Source: Clostridia bacterium
Lineage (GTDB): Bacteria > Bacillota_A > Clostridia > Oscillospirales > CAG-272
Reading direction: 5' to 3'
NCBI GenBank assembly: GCA_017632155.1
Contig: JAGBRZ010000135.1
Location: forward strand, 1 to 28,294
Length of the DNA: 28,294 bases
The translations under genes and the position numbers were made by a program. Shown here in pieces: positions 1-7,653 of the stretch (within the stretch, counting starts at the first letter, position 1; every line of letters begins with the position of its first letter). The notes beneath the pieces were generated by a model. That model saw nothing but the letters and a program-made list of their open reading frames with translations, was not told where the DNA came from and did no database searches.

Positions 1-1
1 A

Positions 2-673
2 GATAGTGCTAAGCTCATCGACCGTTCGAAGGCTTACGATCCCTCTGAGGCTATGGCTCTCGTTTGCCAGACCGCAAAGGCAAAGTTTGATGAGACTGTT
101 GAAATCCACATCCGTCTGGGCGTTGACTCCCGTCACGCAGACCAGCAGGTTCGTGGTGCAGTTGTTCTCCCCAACGGTACCGGTAAGACCGTTAAGACTC
201 TCGTATTCGTAAAGGATCCCGCTAAGATCGAGGCTGCTACCGCAGCAGGCGCAGATTACGTTGGCGGCGCAGAGTTCGTTGAGAAGATCACCAAGGAAAA
301 CTGGTTCGACTTCGACGTTGTAATCGCATCTCCCGACATGATGGGCGTTATCGGCCGTCTCGGTAAGGTTCTCGGTCCTAAGGGACTTATGCCTTCCCCC
401 AAGAACGGTACCGTTACCCCCGATGTTGCTCGTGCAGTTAACGAGGCTAAGGCAGGTAAGATCGAGTACCGTCTTGACAAGACCAACATCATCCACTGCC
501 CTCTCGGCAAGGTTTCCTTCGGCGAGCAGAAGCTCCAGGAGAACTTTGACGCTCTCGTTGGCGCAGTTATCAAGGCTAAGCCCGCTGCTGCTAAGGGTCA
601 GTACATCAAGAGTTGCGTAATCGCATCCACGATGGGCCCCGGCGTTAAGATCAACCAGGCTAAGCTTGGCTAA
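2..673 (+). CDS. rplA: 50S ribosomal protein L1 (3' part, start outside window)
   Basis: L1 binds 23S rRNA at the L1 stalk of the large ribosomal subunit and takes part in release of deacylated tRNA from the E site; in many bacteria it also represses its own operon. The frame is open from base 2 and gives 223 residues, so roughly the first 10 residues of a protein of about 230 are missing. An in-frame ATG at base 53 is internal, because the residues before it ([14 protein letters not shown]) already match the L1 N-terminal region. Family hallmarks seen are [18 protein letters not shown], the segment [39 protein letters not shown] and a C-terminal [15 protein letters not shown]. Codon use is strongly biased, as expected for a ribosomal gene. 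A terminator follows at once, so rplJ/rplL are not directly downstream. The identification is secure. Confidence 0.98.
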   Translation, partial: DSAKLIDRSKAYDPSEAMALVCQTAKAKFDETVEIHIRLGVDSRHADQQVRGAVVLPNGTGKTVKTLVFVKDPAKIEAATAAGADYVGGAEFVEKITKENWFDFDVVIASPDMMGVIGRLGKVLGPKGLMPSPKNGTVTPDVARAVNEAKAGKIEYRLDKTNIIHCPLGKVSFGEQKLQENFDALVGAVIKAKPAAAKGQYIKSCVIASTMGPGVKINQAKLG

Positions 674-687
674 TTCAGCCACAATAT

Positions 688-714
688 AAAAAGACCGCTT
701 CGGCGGTCTTTTTT
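688..714 (+). terminator. Intrinsic terminator of the rplA transcription unit
   Basis: A perfect 8-bp stem, AAGACCGC (691-698) with GCGGTCTT (703-710), is closed by a stable TTCG tetraloop. It is preceded by A residues and followed by a T run to 714. It lies 15 bases after the rplA stop codon. Confidence 0.95.
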
Positions 715-776
715 ATTTGATTTTGCCCACTATCTTCCCTTTTCCTTATCTAATTATTAATTTTCACGCAAAGTAG

Positions 777-804
777 TTGACTTTTCCGTTATTTATGATA
801 TGAT
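777..804 (+). promoter_or_regulatory. Sigma-A type promoter for the YwaF-like gene
   Basis: TTGACT at 777-782 and TATGAT at 799-804 are separated by 16 bases. TG at 796-797 makes an extended -10. The core closely resembles the promoter at 9867-9895 (TTGACTTTT, then CCG, then TATGATAT). It lies about 35 bases before the start codon. Confidence 0.75.
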
Positions 805-823
805 ATTTATATCAGATCACAAC

Positions 824-830
824 GAGGAGG
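824..830 (+). promoter_or_regulatory. Ribosome binding site fixing the start at 839
   Basis: GAGGAGG lies 8 bases before ATG 839. The upstream in-frame codon at 800 overlaps the promoter -10 and has no ribosome binding site, so 839 is the start. Confidence 0.85.
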
Positions 831-838
831 GACAAAGC

Positions 839-1570
839 ATGCCTTGGGGAACATTTGGTGTTGCGCATTTTGCCACGCTCGTTTTTGCCGTGGTTTTGAA
901 TGTCGCGCTTTATTTCATACTCAAAAAATGCTCGCAGAAAGTGCAAGTGACCGTTCTCGGGATTCTGTCATTCTGGGGGATCGCCGCGATAATATATAAT
1001 CTCTTTCCACTCGAGTCAGCACTTGAGTATCTCCCGCTCCACCTTTGCTCCTTCAACGCGATGATACTGCCCTTTGCGGTATTCACGCGCAACAAGGTGA
1101 TTGGAAATCTGACCCTTCTTTGGTCGCTCGGCGCTGCCATGGCGCTGATACTCAACCATTCTATAGCACACGCAGAGATCGGCGGGCACATTTTCTGCTT
1201 CTATTATTTTCCGCACGTTTTTGAAGCGAGCATACCGATCCTGCTTTTCAAGCTTGGACTTTGCAAGCTTGACGCAAAATGCATCCGCTCCACCGTTGGC
1301 ATCTCCGCGGCAGTCTACACCGCCGTTCACCTTACCAATCTGGCGATCAACGAGTACTGCAAGAATAACAATATTGTCGACGCGGCGGGCAACATCATTG
1401 ACGTCAACTATATGTACTCAATGGCGCCCGACAACCCTCTGCTCGATCTTTTCTACGAGTGGATCCCACAGCCGTTCTGGTATATGCTCCCCGTCATCCC
1501 GATCGTGCTTATATACCTCGGTGCCATTTACGGCATCGCGGCACTTGTCAAAAATAAAAAGTCTGCATAA
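839..1570 (+). CDS. YwaF/TIGR02206-like integral membrane protein
   Basis: A polytopic membrane protein of 243 residues with about six or seven hydrophobic segments. The pattern LEYLPLHLCSFNAMILPFAV (acidic residue, then LPLHLCS), a later HLTNLAINEY and the NYMYSMAPDNPLLDLF region before the last helices resemble the YwaF/TMEM164-like family TIGR02206. No function is established for that family in bacteria. The start at 839 is chosen from the GAGGAGG site 8 bases upstream. The gene has its own promoter and ends in a shared terminator, so it is probably monocistronic. It is convergent with the DUF4340 gene. Family membership is judged from motifs alone. Confidence 0.75.
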   Translation: MPWGTFGVAHFATLVFAVVLNVALYFILKKCSQKVQVTVLGILSFWGIAAIIYNLFPLESALEYLPLHLCSFNAMILPFAVFTRNKVIGNLTLLWSLGAAMALILNHSIAHAEIGGHIFCFYYFPHVFEASIPILLFKLGLCKLDAKCIRSTVGISAAVYTAVHLTNLAINEYCKNNNIVDAAGNIIDVNYMYSMAPDNPLLDLFYEWIPQPFWYMLPVIPIVLIYLGAIYGIAALVKNKKSA

Positions 1571-1610
1571 AAACAACACAGAAGGCTCGAAAAAGCCTTC
1601 TGTGTTGTTT
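1571..1610. terminator. Bidirectional intrinsic terminator between convergent genes
   Basis: A perfect 17-bp stem runs from 1571-1587 to 1594-1610 with a 6-base CGAAAA loop. A runs on the left and T runs on the right give a U tract in both directions. It lies just after the YwaF-like stop (1570) and 7 bases after the stop of the minus-strand DUF4340 gene (1618), so it can end both transcripts. Confidence 0.93.
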
Positions 1611-1617
1611 TTTATTC

Positions 1618-3855
1618 TTACGAATACTTATCGGTCGCCTTGATGGCTTCGCCGGTGATAACCTTGCCCGCTTCCTCGGCAACCTTCTTGGTGAAGGATC
1701 GGAGAACTCGGAACTCGCCGTCGCCGTCGTTGACCGTGATCATAGCGGCACGCTCGGAGTAGTTATAGTATTTGTATTCGTAATAGGTGTATTCGTTGGT
1801 ATCGGGATCCTTATGGGATGTTTCAACCTTGATGCGAACGTCGTAATTATCGCGGTTTGCAAGAATTGCATCGACCTCTGCCTCAGTCAGACCGTTAGTT
1901 CCGTCGTGGACGCTTCCCTGCTTGGATGCATAGAGGAGTGCCGAGAAGAACTTACGGAAGTTCGACATACCGTATCTCATATACTCCTTGACGAGCACGC
2001 CGTCATGAGTGGTGATGCGGATCTGGTTTGCGGTAACGGCAACCTGATAGTCGGGGCAGTCGATAACGCCCTTGAGGACAACGACTTCCTCATCGCGGTT
2101 GTTGGTGGCATAATAGCCGCCCGTGATGTTAACACGTTCGCCTGCGCTGTTATAAGCCTTGACGGTTTCGTGGTCGATGACCCACTTGAAGCCCTTCTTA
2201 TCGATAACGGTAAGCTCGGAGAGCGATTCCATCTTGTTTCCTTCCGAATCATAGGCGCTGATAGCCATCTGTGCAGAAGAGATGGTTCCCTTCTTCTTTG
2301 CATCTGCGGAGCAAGTGGGGTTGGTCACTGAATCGGACATCGAGTTATCAAGCTCGAAGGTGTAAAGCTTGCCATCATACTCAACCTCAACCTTGGTCGC
2401 CCAAGAGAGGTTCATCGAGAAATACAGGTCGTTTACCCAATCATTCTTGGTGTAGCTGAGGAATGTGAGCGCGGAGCGGTCGATCTCGACGATGAAATCG
2501 TAAAGTCCCGAGGTCATATAGCGGGTGCCCTGCTCGGTCTCTGCGCTGATGAAGATGAGGTGCTCATACTTCTCCTGGAAGCTGAAGTAAATGACGTATT
2601 CGGGCTCATCAAGGCCGTACTTTATGAGGGATTCGTCATCGATTCCAAGCTTAACAACTCCGAGGGGAGCGAGCGTGTAGAAGGTCTGCAGACAAGTGTC
2701 GATGGAGTTATCGTTTGCCACGTAGCCTGCGGGGAAATCGAGAGTGTAGGGAGTGTTCGCATTGAAGGTACCTGTTCTCTCGTCAAGATCCTGGAATGTG
2801 AAGGAAACGATGGGATCGAGATCGAGCTTGTCGATCTCCTCATCGGTGGCATTATCGGGGATGGAGTTGAACTTCTCGCCCTCCCAGATGGTGAAGTTTT
2901 CAACGTCAAAATAGTTGTTGAGCTCCATCGGGTAAGTGACGAGAGGAGTTATGAACTTCTCGATCGGAACATGAAGCACGCTTTCGATACTATCGTAGGT
3001 CTTGCCGTCATACATTCCGAGATAGGAGCCGTCAAGGCTGTAGTTCATAACGTAAACCGCGTCGCGGTCGGTCAGCTTGACGTAATAGCCCGTGTTCGAG
3101 GGAACTGCATCGCCAACGTAAACGGTGTGAGAGTTGCCGTCGATGTCGGTCACGCGGTACCAGTTGGGAGCGTAATCGTATTCGTTACCGTTTTCGTCCA
3201 CTCTCTTTTCGGGAGCGAGGCCGTATTCGGTGTAAAGACCGTTTTCGTCCTTGATGGGATCCTGAATCTTTCTTGTGGAAAGCGAATAACCGCAGGAAAC
3301 CGCGAGCGAGGAGAACATTACCTGCGAGAAGGGAGTGCCCTCGTAGCCCTTGATCTGGAAATCGCCGTCCTTATCGACGTAGAAAACATATGAGCCTTGA
3401 TCGTTGTGAACCTCGATCTTGTCGATGTTATCCTGCTTGATCTGCTTGAACATCTGAATTCGGTTCGCAACGCCGACCTCTTCGCCCTCAACGGTATCAA
3501 TGACCGAGTAAACGGTGTTGATACCCGTGTCGGGGTCGACCTTGACCTCGGTACCGAGGGCGGTCACATAGATATAAGTGTTCTTTGAAGTATCCGCGGA
3601 AACCGATAAATCGAGCGTGTCGCCCTTATCGTCGCACATAACGTAGATGCCGTTTTTCTGCTTGATCTGGTACTTCGCGCCGTCGTAATCCTCAAAATAA
3701 ATGATATTGACGATATAATCGACGACAATGAAGGCTGCGATCAGAAAAACGATAAGCACGGAGAGCGCGATTATCCAGTTTCTCTGCATCTTTGCCACCG
3801 AACGGCGGCGGCGAAGACGCGCGGTGCTTTCATTTATTGCCTTGCCGTTTGTCAT
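1618..3855 (-). CDS. DUF4340-type membrane-anchored extracytoplasmic protein
   Basis: A protein of 745 residues, last gene of the ABC-2/Gld-like operon. A basic N-terminus (TARLRRRRSVAKMQRNW) precedes one transmembrane helix (IIALSVLIVFLIAAFIVVDY, about residues 25-45). The rest is a large beta-rich extracytoplasmic region with repeated W/Y and D/G patterns such as YSLSTRKIQDPI, NWYRVTDIDGNSHTVYVGD and KNDWVNDLYFSMNLSWATKVEVEYDGKLYTF split across the chain. DUF4340 proteins commonly sit next to GldG-like genes, and their biochemical role is unknown. The start is ATG 3855, with AAGGAG 9 bases upstream; it overlaps the GldG-like stop in an ATGA, which implies translational coupling. An upstream in-frame extension to 3936 has no ribosome binding site and lies inside the neighbour gene. 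Confidence 0.8.
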   Translation of the reverse strand: MTNGKAINESTARLRRRRSVAKMQRNWIIALSVLIVFLIAAFIVVDYIVNIIYFEDYDGAKYQIKQKNGIYVMCDDKGDTLDLSVSADTSKNTYIYVTALGTEVKVDPDTGINTVYSVIDTVEGEEVGVANRIQMFKQIKQDNIDKIEVHNDQGSYVFYVDKDGDFQIKGYEGTPFSQVMFSSLAVSCGYSLSTRKIQDPIKDENGLYTEYGLAPEKRVDENGNEYDYAPNWYRVTDIDGNSHTVYVGDAVPSNTGYYVKLTDRDAVYVMNYSLDGSYLGMYDGKTYDSIESVLHVPIEKFITPLVTYPMELNNYFDVENFTIWEGEKFNSIPDNATDEEIDKLDLDPIVSFTFQDLDERTGTFNANTPYTLDFPAGYVANDNSIDTCLQTFYTLAPLGVVKLGIDDESLIKYGLDEPEYVIYFSFQEKYEHLIFISAETEQGTRYMTSGLYDFIVEIDRSALTFLSYTKNDWVNDLYFSMNLSWATKVEVEYDGKLYTFELDNSMSDSVTNPTCSADAKKKGTISSAQMAISAYDSEGNKMESLSELTVIDKKGFKWVIDHETVKAYNSAGERVNITGGYYATNNRDEEVVVLKGVIDCPDYQVAVTANQIRITTHDGVLVKEYMRYGMSNFRKFFSALLYASKQGSVHDGTNGLTEAEVDAILANRDNYDVRIKVETSHKDPDTNEYTYYEYKYYNYSERAAMITVNDGDGEFRVLRSFTKKVAEEAGKVITGEAIKATDKYS

Positions 3856-5441
3856 CTGTACTTTCTCCTTACGAGAACGTAAACGCCTGCAATAGCGGTG
3901 ATGAGGGTGGGGATAAGGATGAGGGCAACAGTCCACCTGTTGGCCTGAGCAGTGGTGAGAGTTTCGATGGTGGTCGAAGCGAAGGGCTTGATATCAAGTC
4001 CGACGGGAACGTTCTCGCGTCCTGTTGCGCGGAGGGCGCTGAGCATCATATCGGTGTTACCGTAGGTGTTCGAGAGAAGGAGAGTGCTCGAAAGGAAATC
4101 GGTCGAGCCGCAAGCAAGAACGTAGGAATAGTCCTCGTTGGTGTTGTCAACCATTCTCGATTCACGGGTGATGGTCATAAGCTTGAAGGGATGCTGCTCG
4201 GTTGCCTGTGCCACAACTGTGGTGTCAACAACTGCGGTTGCTGTGGAGGGAGAAAGGAAAATATCGAACATCGAGCGCGATACGCCGTCCTTGTAGTAAG
4301 AACCGTAGTTGAAGTTCTGGGTGGGATCCTCCTCATCCTGATGCCAAACGCTCTGATAGGTATCGGAATAGGAGATACCCATTGCGTTCTTGAAGATGAC
4401 CTTGGGAGGATAGGTGGTTCTCAGATCCTTGTGGAGAGAAGCGCCAAGACCGAGTGTAGCATATTTGCCAACAACGGTCATACCGTCCTCGGTAAGCGAG
4501 CTTGTATAGTCGCGGACCGTTGTGCCGAGGGTGTTGCCCATATTATTGGTGTGGCGATCGAACTTGATGCCCCATTCCTCAAGATATTCCTCAAGATTGG
4601 GAAGCAGGGGTGTGGTGGGGTTGAAGAAGACCATGAGGGCGTTTGTGCCGTCAAGGAATCTGTCAAGCTTTTCGATCTCGGAGATATTCGAAACGCCGTC
4701 ATTGATAAGGAAGTCGTCCTGTGGGTCATAGATGACCATAAGGCGGCAATCCTCGGGGATCTCCTGGTGTGCAAGGTCGAGCAGCTGAACCTTGTAGCCG
4801 CCGTCCTCGAGCATAGAGAGCATATACTGCGTTTCTGCAATATCTGTGGGGTTTACAAAGGGCTCGCCGTGGTTTACGGTTACGCAAGCGATGGGAGCAT
4901 CCGCCTGAGTTACGGCAAGAATACCCGAAACGAGCTTCTTTTCACCGTTGTACGCCCAGGGAGCAGAGTTTTCATCGTTGAAGTAGAACATCGAACGAAG
5001 CGCGTAAACGCGGAATTCGGTGCCGGAGTATACGATAACGTCGGTCGAATAGATCGAGTCCTTCGAATTGTTCTTGAACTTGTTTACAGCAGAGGGCTCG
5101 CGCCAGATATTCACGTTTTCAACGTGGATGTAATCGTTCTTCTCCGCAAGGCCGAGGGCGGTCTTGTAGATCATCTTGCTGTAATACTCGTTTTCGATAT
5201 TGTCGGGATCGTCACAGAAAAGGATGTGAACGTCCTTGTCGATATTCTCGAGAGCCTGAACGGCTGCATCGGCAAGAGTGTAGATCTCGTCACGGGTGAG
5301 ATCGGTGTACCAAAGGTACTTGTCCGCCAGAAGCTTGAAAACTCCGTTGAAAAGGAGAACTGCCGCGATGATGACGCAGGTCATCATAACCGAAAGGCTT
5401 CCGTACTTGAACTTGCGGGAAGAGAAAGCAGAATTCTTCAT
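3852..5441 (-). CDS. GldG-like ABC transporter auxiliary protein
   Basis: A protein of 529 residues that resembles the GldG/ABC_transp_aux family, the extracytoplasmic partner of a GldA/GldF-type ABC-2 transporter. It has an N-terminal transmembrane helix (about residues 17-37), then LWYTDLTRDEIYTLADAAVQ, typical of GldG N-terminal domains. A long extracytoplasmic domain follows, with VNHGEPF and a VIYDPQDDFLINDG segment. A C-terminal helix (about residues 503-523) and a basic tail VRRKYR close the protein. The start is ATG 5441, because AGGAA lies 7 bases upstream at 5449-5453. A GTG at 5456 in the same frame is possible but worse placed. It follows the permease by 21 bases and overlaps the DUF4340 start by 4. 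In Bacteroidota the family is tied to gliding; here that role is unlikely and the real one unknown. Confidence 0.85.
   Translation of the reverse strand: MKNSAFSSRKFKYGSLSVMMTCVIIAAVLLFNGVFKLLADKYLWYTDLTRDEIYTLADAAVQALENIDKDVHILFCDDPDNIENEYYSKMIYKTALGLAEKNDYIHVENVNIWREPSAVNKFKNNSKDSIYSTDVIVYSGTEFRVYALRSMFYFNDENSAPWAYNGEKKLVSGILAVTQADAPIACVTVNHGEPFVNPTDIAETQYMLSMLEDGGYKVQLLDLAHQEIPEDCRLMVIYDPQDDFLINDGVSNISEIEKLDRFLDGTNALMVFFNPTTPLLPNLEEYLEEWGIKFDRHTNNMGNTLGTTVRDYTSSLTEDGMTVVGKYATLGLGASLHKDLRTTYPPKVIFKNAMGISYSDTYQSVWHQDEEDPTQNFNYGSYYKDGVSRSMFDIFLSPSTATAVVDTTVVAQATEQHPFKLMTITRESRMVDNTNEDYSYVLACGSTDFLSSTLLLSNTYGNTDMMLSALRATGRENVPVGLDIKPFASTTIETLTTAQANRWTVALILIPTLITAIAGVYVLVRRKYR
3865..3870 (-). 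promoter_or_regulatory. Ribosome binding site fixing the DUF4340 start at 3855
   Basis: AAGGAG on the minus strand lies 9 bases before ATG 3855, within the end of the GldG-like gene. It supports the short start and the 4-base ATGA overlap. Confidence 0.8.
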
Positions 5442-5462
5442 CAGTTTATTCCTCACTTTCTC

Positions 5463-6236
5463 TTAAGCCCAACGGCGGCGCTCATAGACGCGAACCGTGA
5501 GATAAATTGCGATAAAGGTCATGGATACGTAGTAAAGCAGTGCGGACCAATCAAGGATGCCGTACTGGAAGTTATTGAAGCGCGAAACAACGCTTACCCA
5601 GTCGATGATGTAACGGGCAACGTAGTTGTTGATAAGTCTTGTGCCTTCCTCCTCGCTTCCGACGCTGTTGAGCATATTGAGAATAAGCATAACAGCGAGA
5701 ACAGCGATGGTAACGACAGCCGCGGAGAGCTGGTTTTCTGTCATCGAGGAGATCAGAATGCCGATCGCGATAAATACCGCGCCGACGAGAAGCACGCCGA
5801 GAAGCGAGCCGATGATCTCGGGGGTTACGGGACCCTTGATGGTAAGACCGTCGGGATCAAGCGCACTTTCCTGCTTACCGATGATGTAAAGAGGAATGAG
5901 GTTTACGCAGGAAACAGCCAGACAACCTGCGTAGATAGTCATAGCGGCAAGGAACTTGCCCATAACCATACCCGTGATAGAAATGGGCGCGGTCATAAGC
6001 ATCTGCTCGGTGCGCATTTTACGCTCCTCGGAGAAGGTTCTCATTGTGAGAAGCGGAATGATGATGATCATACTGAGTATGAGCCAATAGTAATATGATG
6101 CGGTGCTGTAAGAATTGCTCTGGAGGGTGGTGTAACAGCAGAGACCTGCCGAAAGAGCCAGAAAAACTCCGATAAATACGTATCCCACGGGGTTGATGAA
6201 ATACGAACGCATCTCCTTCTTATAAATTGCAAGCAT
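5463..6236 (-). CDS. ABC-2 type permease (GldF-like)
   Basis: An integral membrane subunit of 257 residues with about six transmembrane helices. MLAIYKKEMRSYFINPVGYVFIG is split here as MLAIYKKEMRSYFINP plus VGYVFIG and is the usual N-terminus of ABC-2/GldF permeases: an amphipathic KKE-R-YF-P stretch before helix 1. The cytoplasmic signature LLTMRTFSEERKMRTEQML followed by TAPIS (about residues 62-86) is also typical. It would form the membrane channel partnered by the ATPase encoded just upstream (5-base gap). A GGAAAA-type ribosome binding site lies inside the end of the ATPase gene. The substrate is unknown. Confidence 0.9.
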   Translation of the reverse strand: MLAIYKKEMRSYFINPVGYVFIGVFLALSAGLCCYTTLQSNSYSTASYYYWLILSMIIIIPLLTMRTFSEERKMRTEQMLMTAPISITGMVMGKFLAAMTIYAGCLAVSCVNLIPLYIIGKQESALDPDGLTIKGPVTPEIIGSLLGVLLVGAVFIAIGILISSMTENQLSAAVVTIAVLAVMLILNMLNSVGSEEEGTRLINNYVARYIIDWVSVVSRFNNFQYGILDWSALLYYVSMTFIAIYLTVRVYERRRWA

Positions 6237-6241
6237 TGCGT

Positions 6242-7399
6242 TTAGTTTTCCTTTCTGTCTTCGTTCTTATTCTCTTCGGAAGCGAAAGTGTCTTCCTTGA
6301 TCGAATGATCCTCATAGTACGCGGAATCCGAGCTTTCTTCCTCAAAAGAAGCGTTCTTCTGCTCTTCTGCGGTCTTATCAATGATATCCGCGGCAACTTC
6401 CTTTTCTTCCGCCGCGCGAACGCCCTCATATCGGGTCTTCTTCTTTGCGGGTGCCTGTGCCTCGGGAGCTGTCTTATCAACAACGGCGATAAAGATGTCC
6501 TCGATGCTCATGCCGAGCGCCTCAAGACCGATGAGGGGCCACTTTCTCTCCGCAAGCGCCCAGAAGAGCTTCTTACGGATGTCGATGCCGACTTCGCTTT
6601 CGATCATATAAGTATAAGCATCGCCGTCGCGTGCCGCGAGAACCTCGGCATAGCAAATACCGGGAAGATTGCGGAGAAGCGCAAGGACGTCGCGCTGAGG
6701 ACCGCTGATCTTGACGTTGAAGCGTCGAGTGTTTTCGACCGCGCGGGAGATGTTCTCGGTCAGCTCGTTTGCAACGATCTTACCCTTGTTGATGATGACG
6801 ATTCTGTCGCAGACCGCCTGAACCTCCTGCAGGATGTGCGTGGAGAGAATGACGGTGTGCTCCTTACCGAGGGTACGGATAAGGTTTCTGATCTCGATGA
6901 TCTGCTTGGGGTCAAGTCCGATGGTGGGCTCGTCAAAGATGATGACGGGCGGGTTGCCGACGAGTGCCTGCGCGATACCTACACGCTGCTTGTAACCCTT
7001 CGAAAGGTTCTTGAGCATTCTGTGGTAAACGTCCGTGATCTTAACGACCTCGCAGATCTCGCGGAGGTGTTTTTCCTTGTTGAGCTTACAGTTTTTGAGG
7101 TCGTAAGCAAAGGAGAGATACTCTTCAACTGTCATATCGGGGTAGAGCGGAGGCTGTTCGGGGAGATAGCCGATCAGTCTTTTTGCGTTCAGCGGGTCGT
7201 CGAGCACGTCAACACCGCCGATCTTGATCGAGCCCGAGGTGGAGGAAAGATAGCCCGTGAGCATATTCATCGTGGTACTCTTGCCCGCGCCGTTGGGACC
7301 GAGGAATCCAAGAACCTCGCCCTTCGCAACCTCAAAGCTGATATCGTCCACGGCTGTAAAATTGCCGTAGTTTTTCACCAGGTGAGAAATTTTAATCAT
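6242..7399 (-). CDS. ABC transporter ATP-binding protein (GldA/CcmA-like) with charged C-terminal tail
   Basis: The ATPase of the ABC-2 exporter, 385 residues. The nucleotide-binding domain is complete: Walker A GPNGAGKST at 34-42, Q-loop near Q82, signature LSKGYKQR at 132-139, Walker B PVIIFDEP at 151-158 and H-loop H188 in LSTHI. The N-terminal 310 residues match the normal length of a GldA/NatA-type ATPase, including the C-terminal regulatory region. The last ~75 residues are an unusual low-complexity Ala/Lys/Glu/Ser-rich tail rich in acidic residues. It is the first gene of the four-gene minus-strand operon; AAGGA lies about 9 bases before ATG 7399. A candidate promoter is at 7439-7467. 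Function as an ATPase is secure; the transported substrate is not known. Confidence 0.95.
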   Translation of the reverse strand: MIKISHLVKNYGNFTAVDDISFEVAKGEVLGFLGPNGAGKSTTMNMLTGYLSSTSGSIKIGGVDVLDDPLNAKRLIGYLPEQPPLYPDMTVEEYLSFAYDLKNCKLNKEKHLREICEVVKITDVYHRMLKNLSKGYKQRVGIAQALVGNPPVIIFDEPTIGLDPKQIIEIRNLIRTLGKEHTVILSTHILQEVQAVCDRIVIINKGKIVANELTENISRAVENTRRFNVKISGPQRDVLALLRNLPGICYAEVLAARDGDAYTYMIESEVGIDIRKKLFWALAERKWPLIGLEALGMSIEDIFIAVVDKTAPEAQAPAKKKTRYEGVRAAEEKEVAADIIDKTAEEQKNASFEEESSDSAYYEDHSIKEDTFASEENKNEDRKEN

Positions 7400-7438
7400 T
7401 TCGGTGATCCTTTCAATTAAGCTTCCTATAACTATATT

Positions 7439-7467
7439 ATTATAATATAATTATAGCATTTTGACAC
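7439..7467 (-). promoter_or_regulatory. Candidate promoter of the ABC/Gld-like operon
   Basis: On the minus strand GTGTCA (7467-7462) and TATAAT (7444-7439) are separated by 17 bases, about 40 bases before the ATPase start. The region is very AT-rich, so chance -10 matches are likely, and the -35 is only a 4/6 match. Confidence 0.45.
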
Positions 7468-7560
7468 ATAGTATAGTATATCATAAATATATTACATATA
7501 TATGAACATTACACAAAATTGCGAGAAAAGCGAGTGAAATGTTGGTGATTTTTGTGTGAC

Positions 7561-7589
7561 TGGACTTTTTTTGAAAAGTGTGATATAAT
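7561..7589 (+). promoter_or_regulatory. Promoter of the long sigma factor gene
   Basis: TGGACT (7561-7566) and TATAAT (7584-7589) are separated by 17 bases. TG at 7581-7582 makes an extended -10. The predicted start of transcription near 7596 leaves a leader of about 58 bases before ATG 7654. Confidence 0.7.
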
Positions 7590-7653
7590 TTTAAAAAACT
7601 ATGCAACCAAATTTGGAATTGCCACACTATATGGATGAAGGGAGGCGAGAACG

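Noticed and set aside
2..100. L1 autoregulatory mRNA site
   Set aside because: The leader of the rplK-rplA operon lies outside the window.
3856..3936. Longer N-terminus of the DUF4340 protein
   Set aside because: The His/Pro/Arg-rich extension lies within the GldG-like gene; AAGGAG and the ATGA overlap favour 3855.
3792..6098. Long plus-strand reading frame of about 768 codons opposite the GldG-like and permease genes
   Set aside because: It is antisense to two clear family members, lacks a start with a ribosome binding site, and its peptide has no recognisable domain. Strong codon bias leaves few stops on the other strand.
6227..7420. Plus-strand frame of about 397 codons opposite the ABC ATPase
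   Set aside because: The minus strand holds all ATPase motifs; the plus-strand peptide is an antisense shadow.
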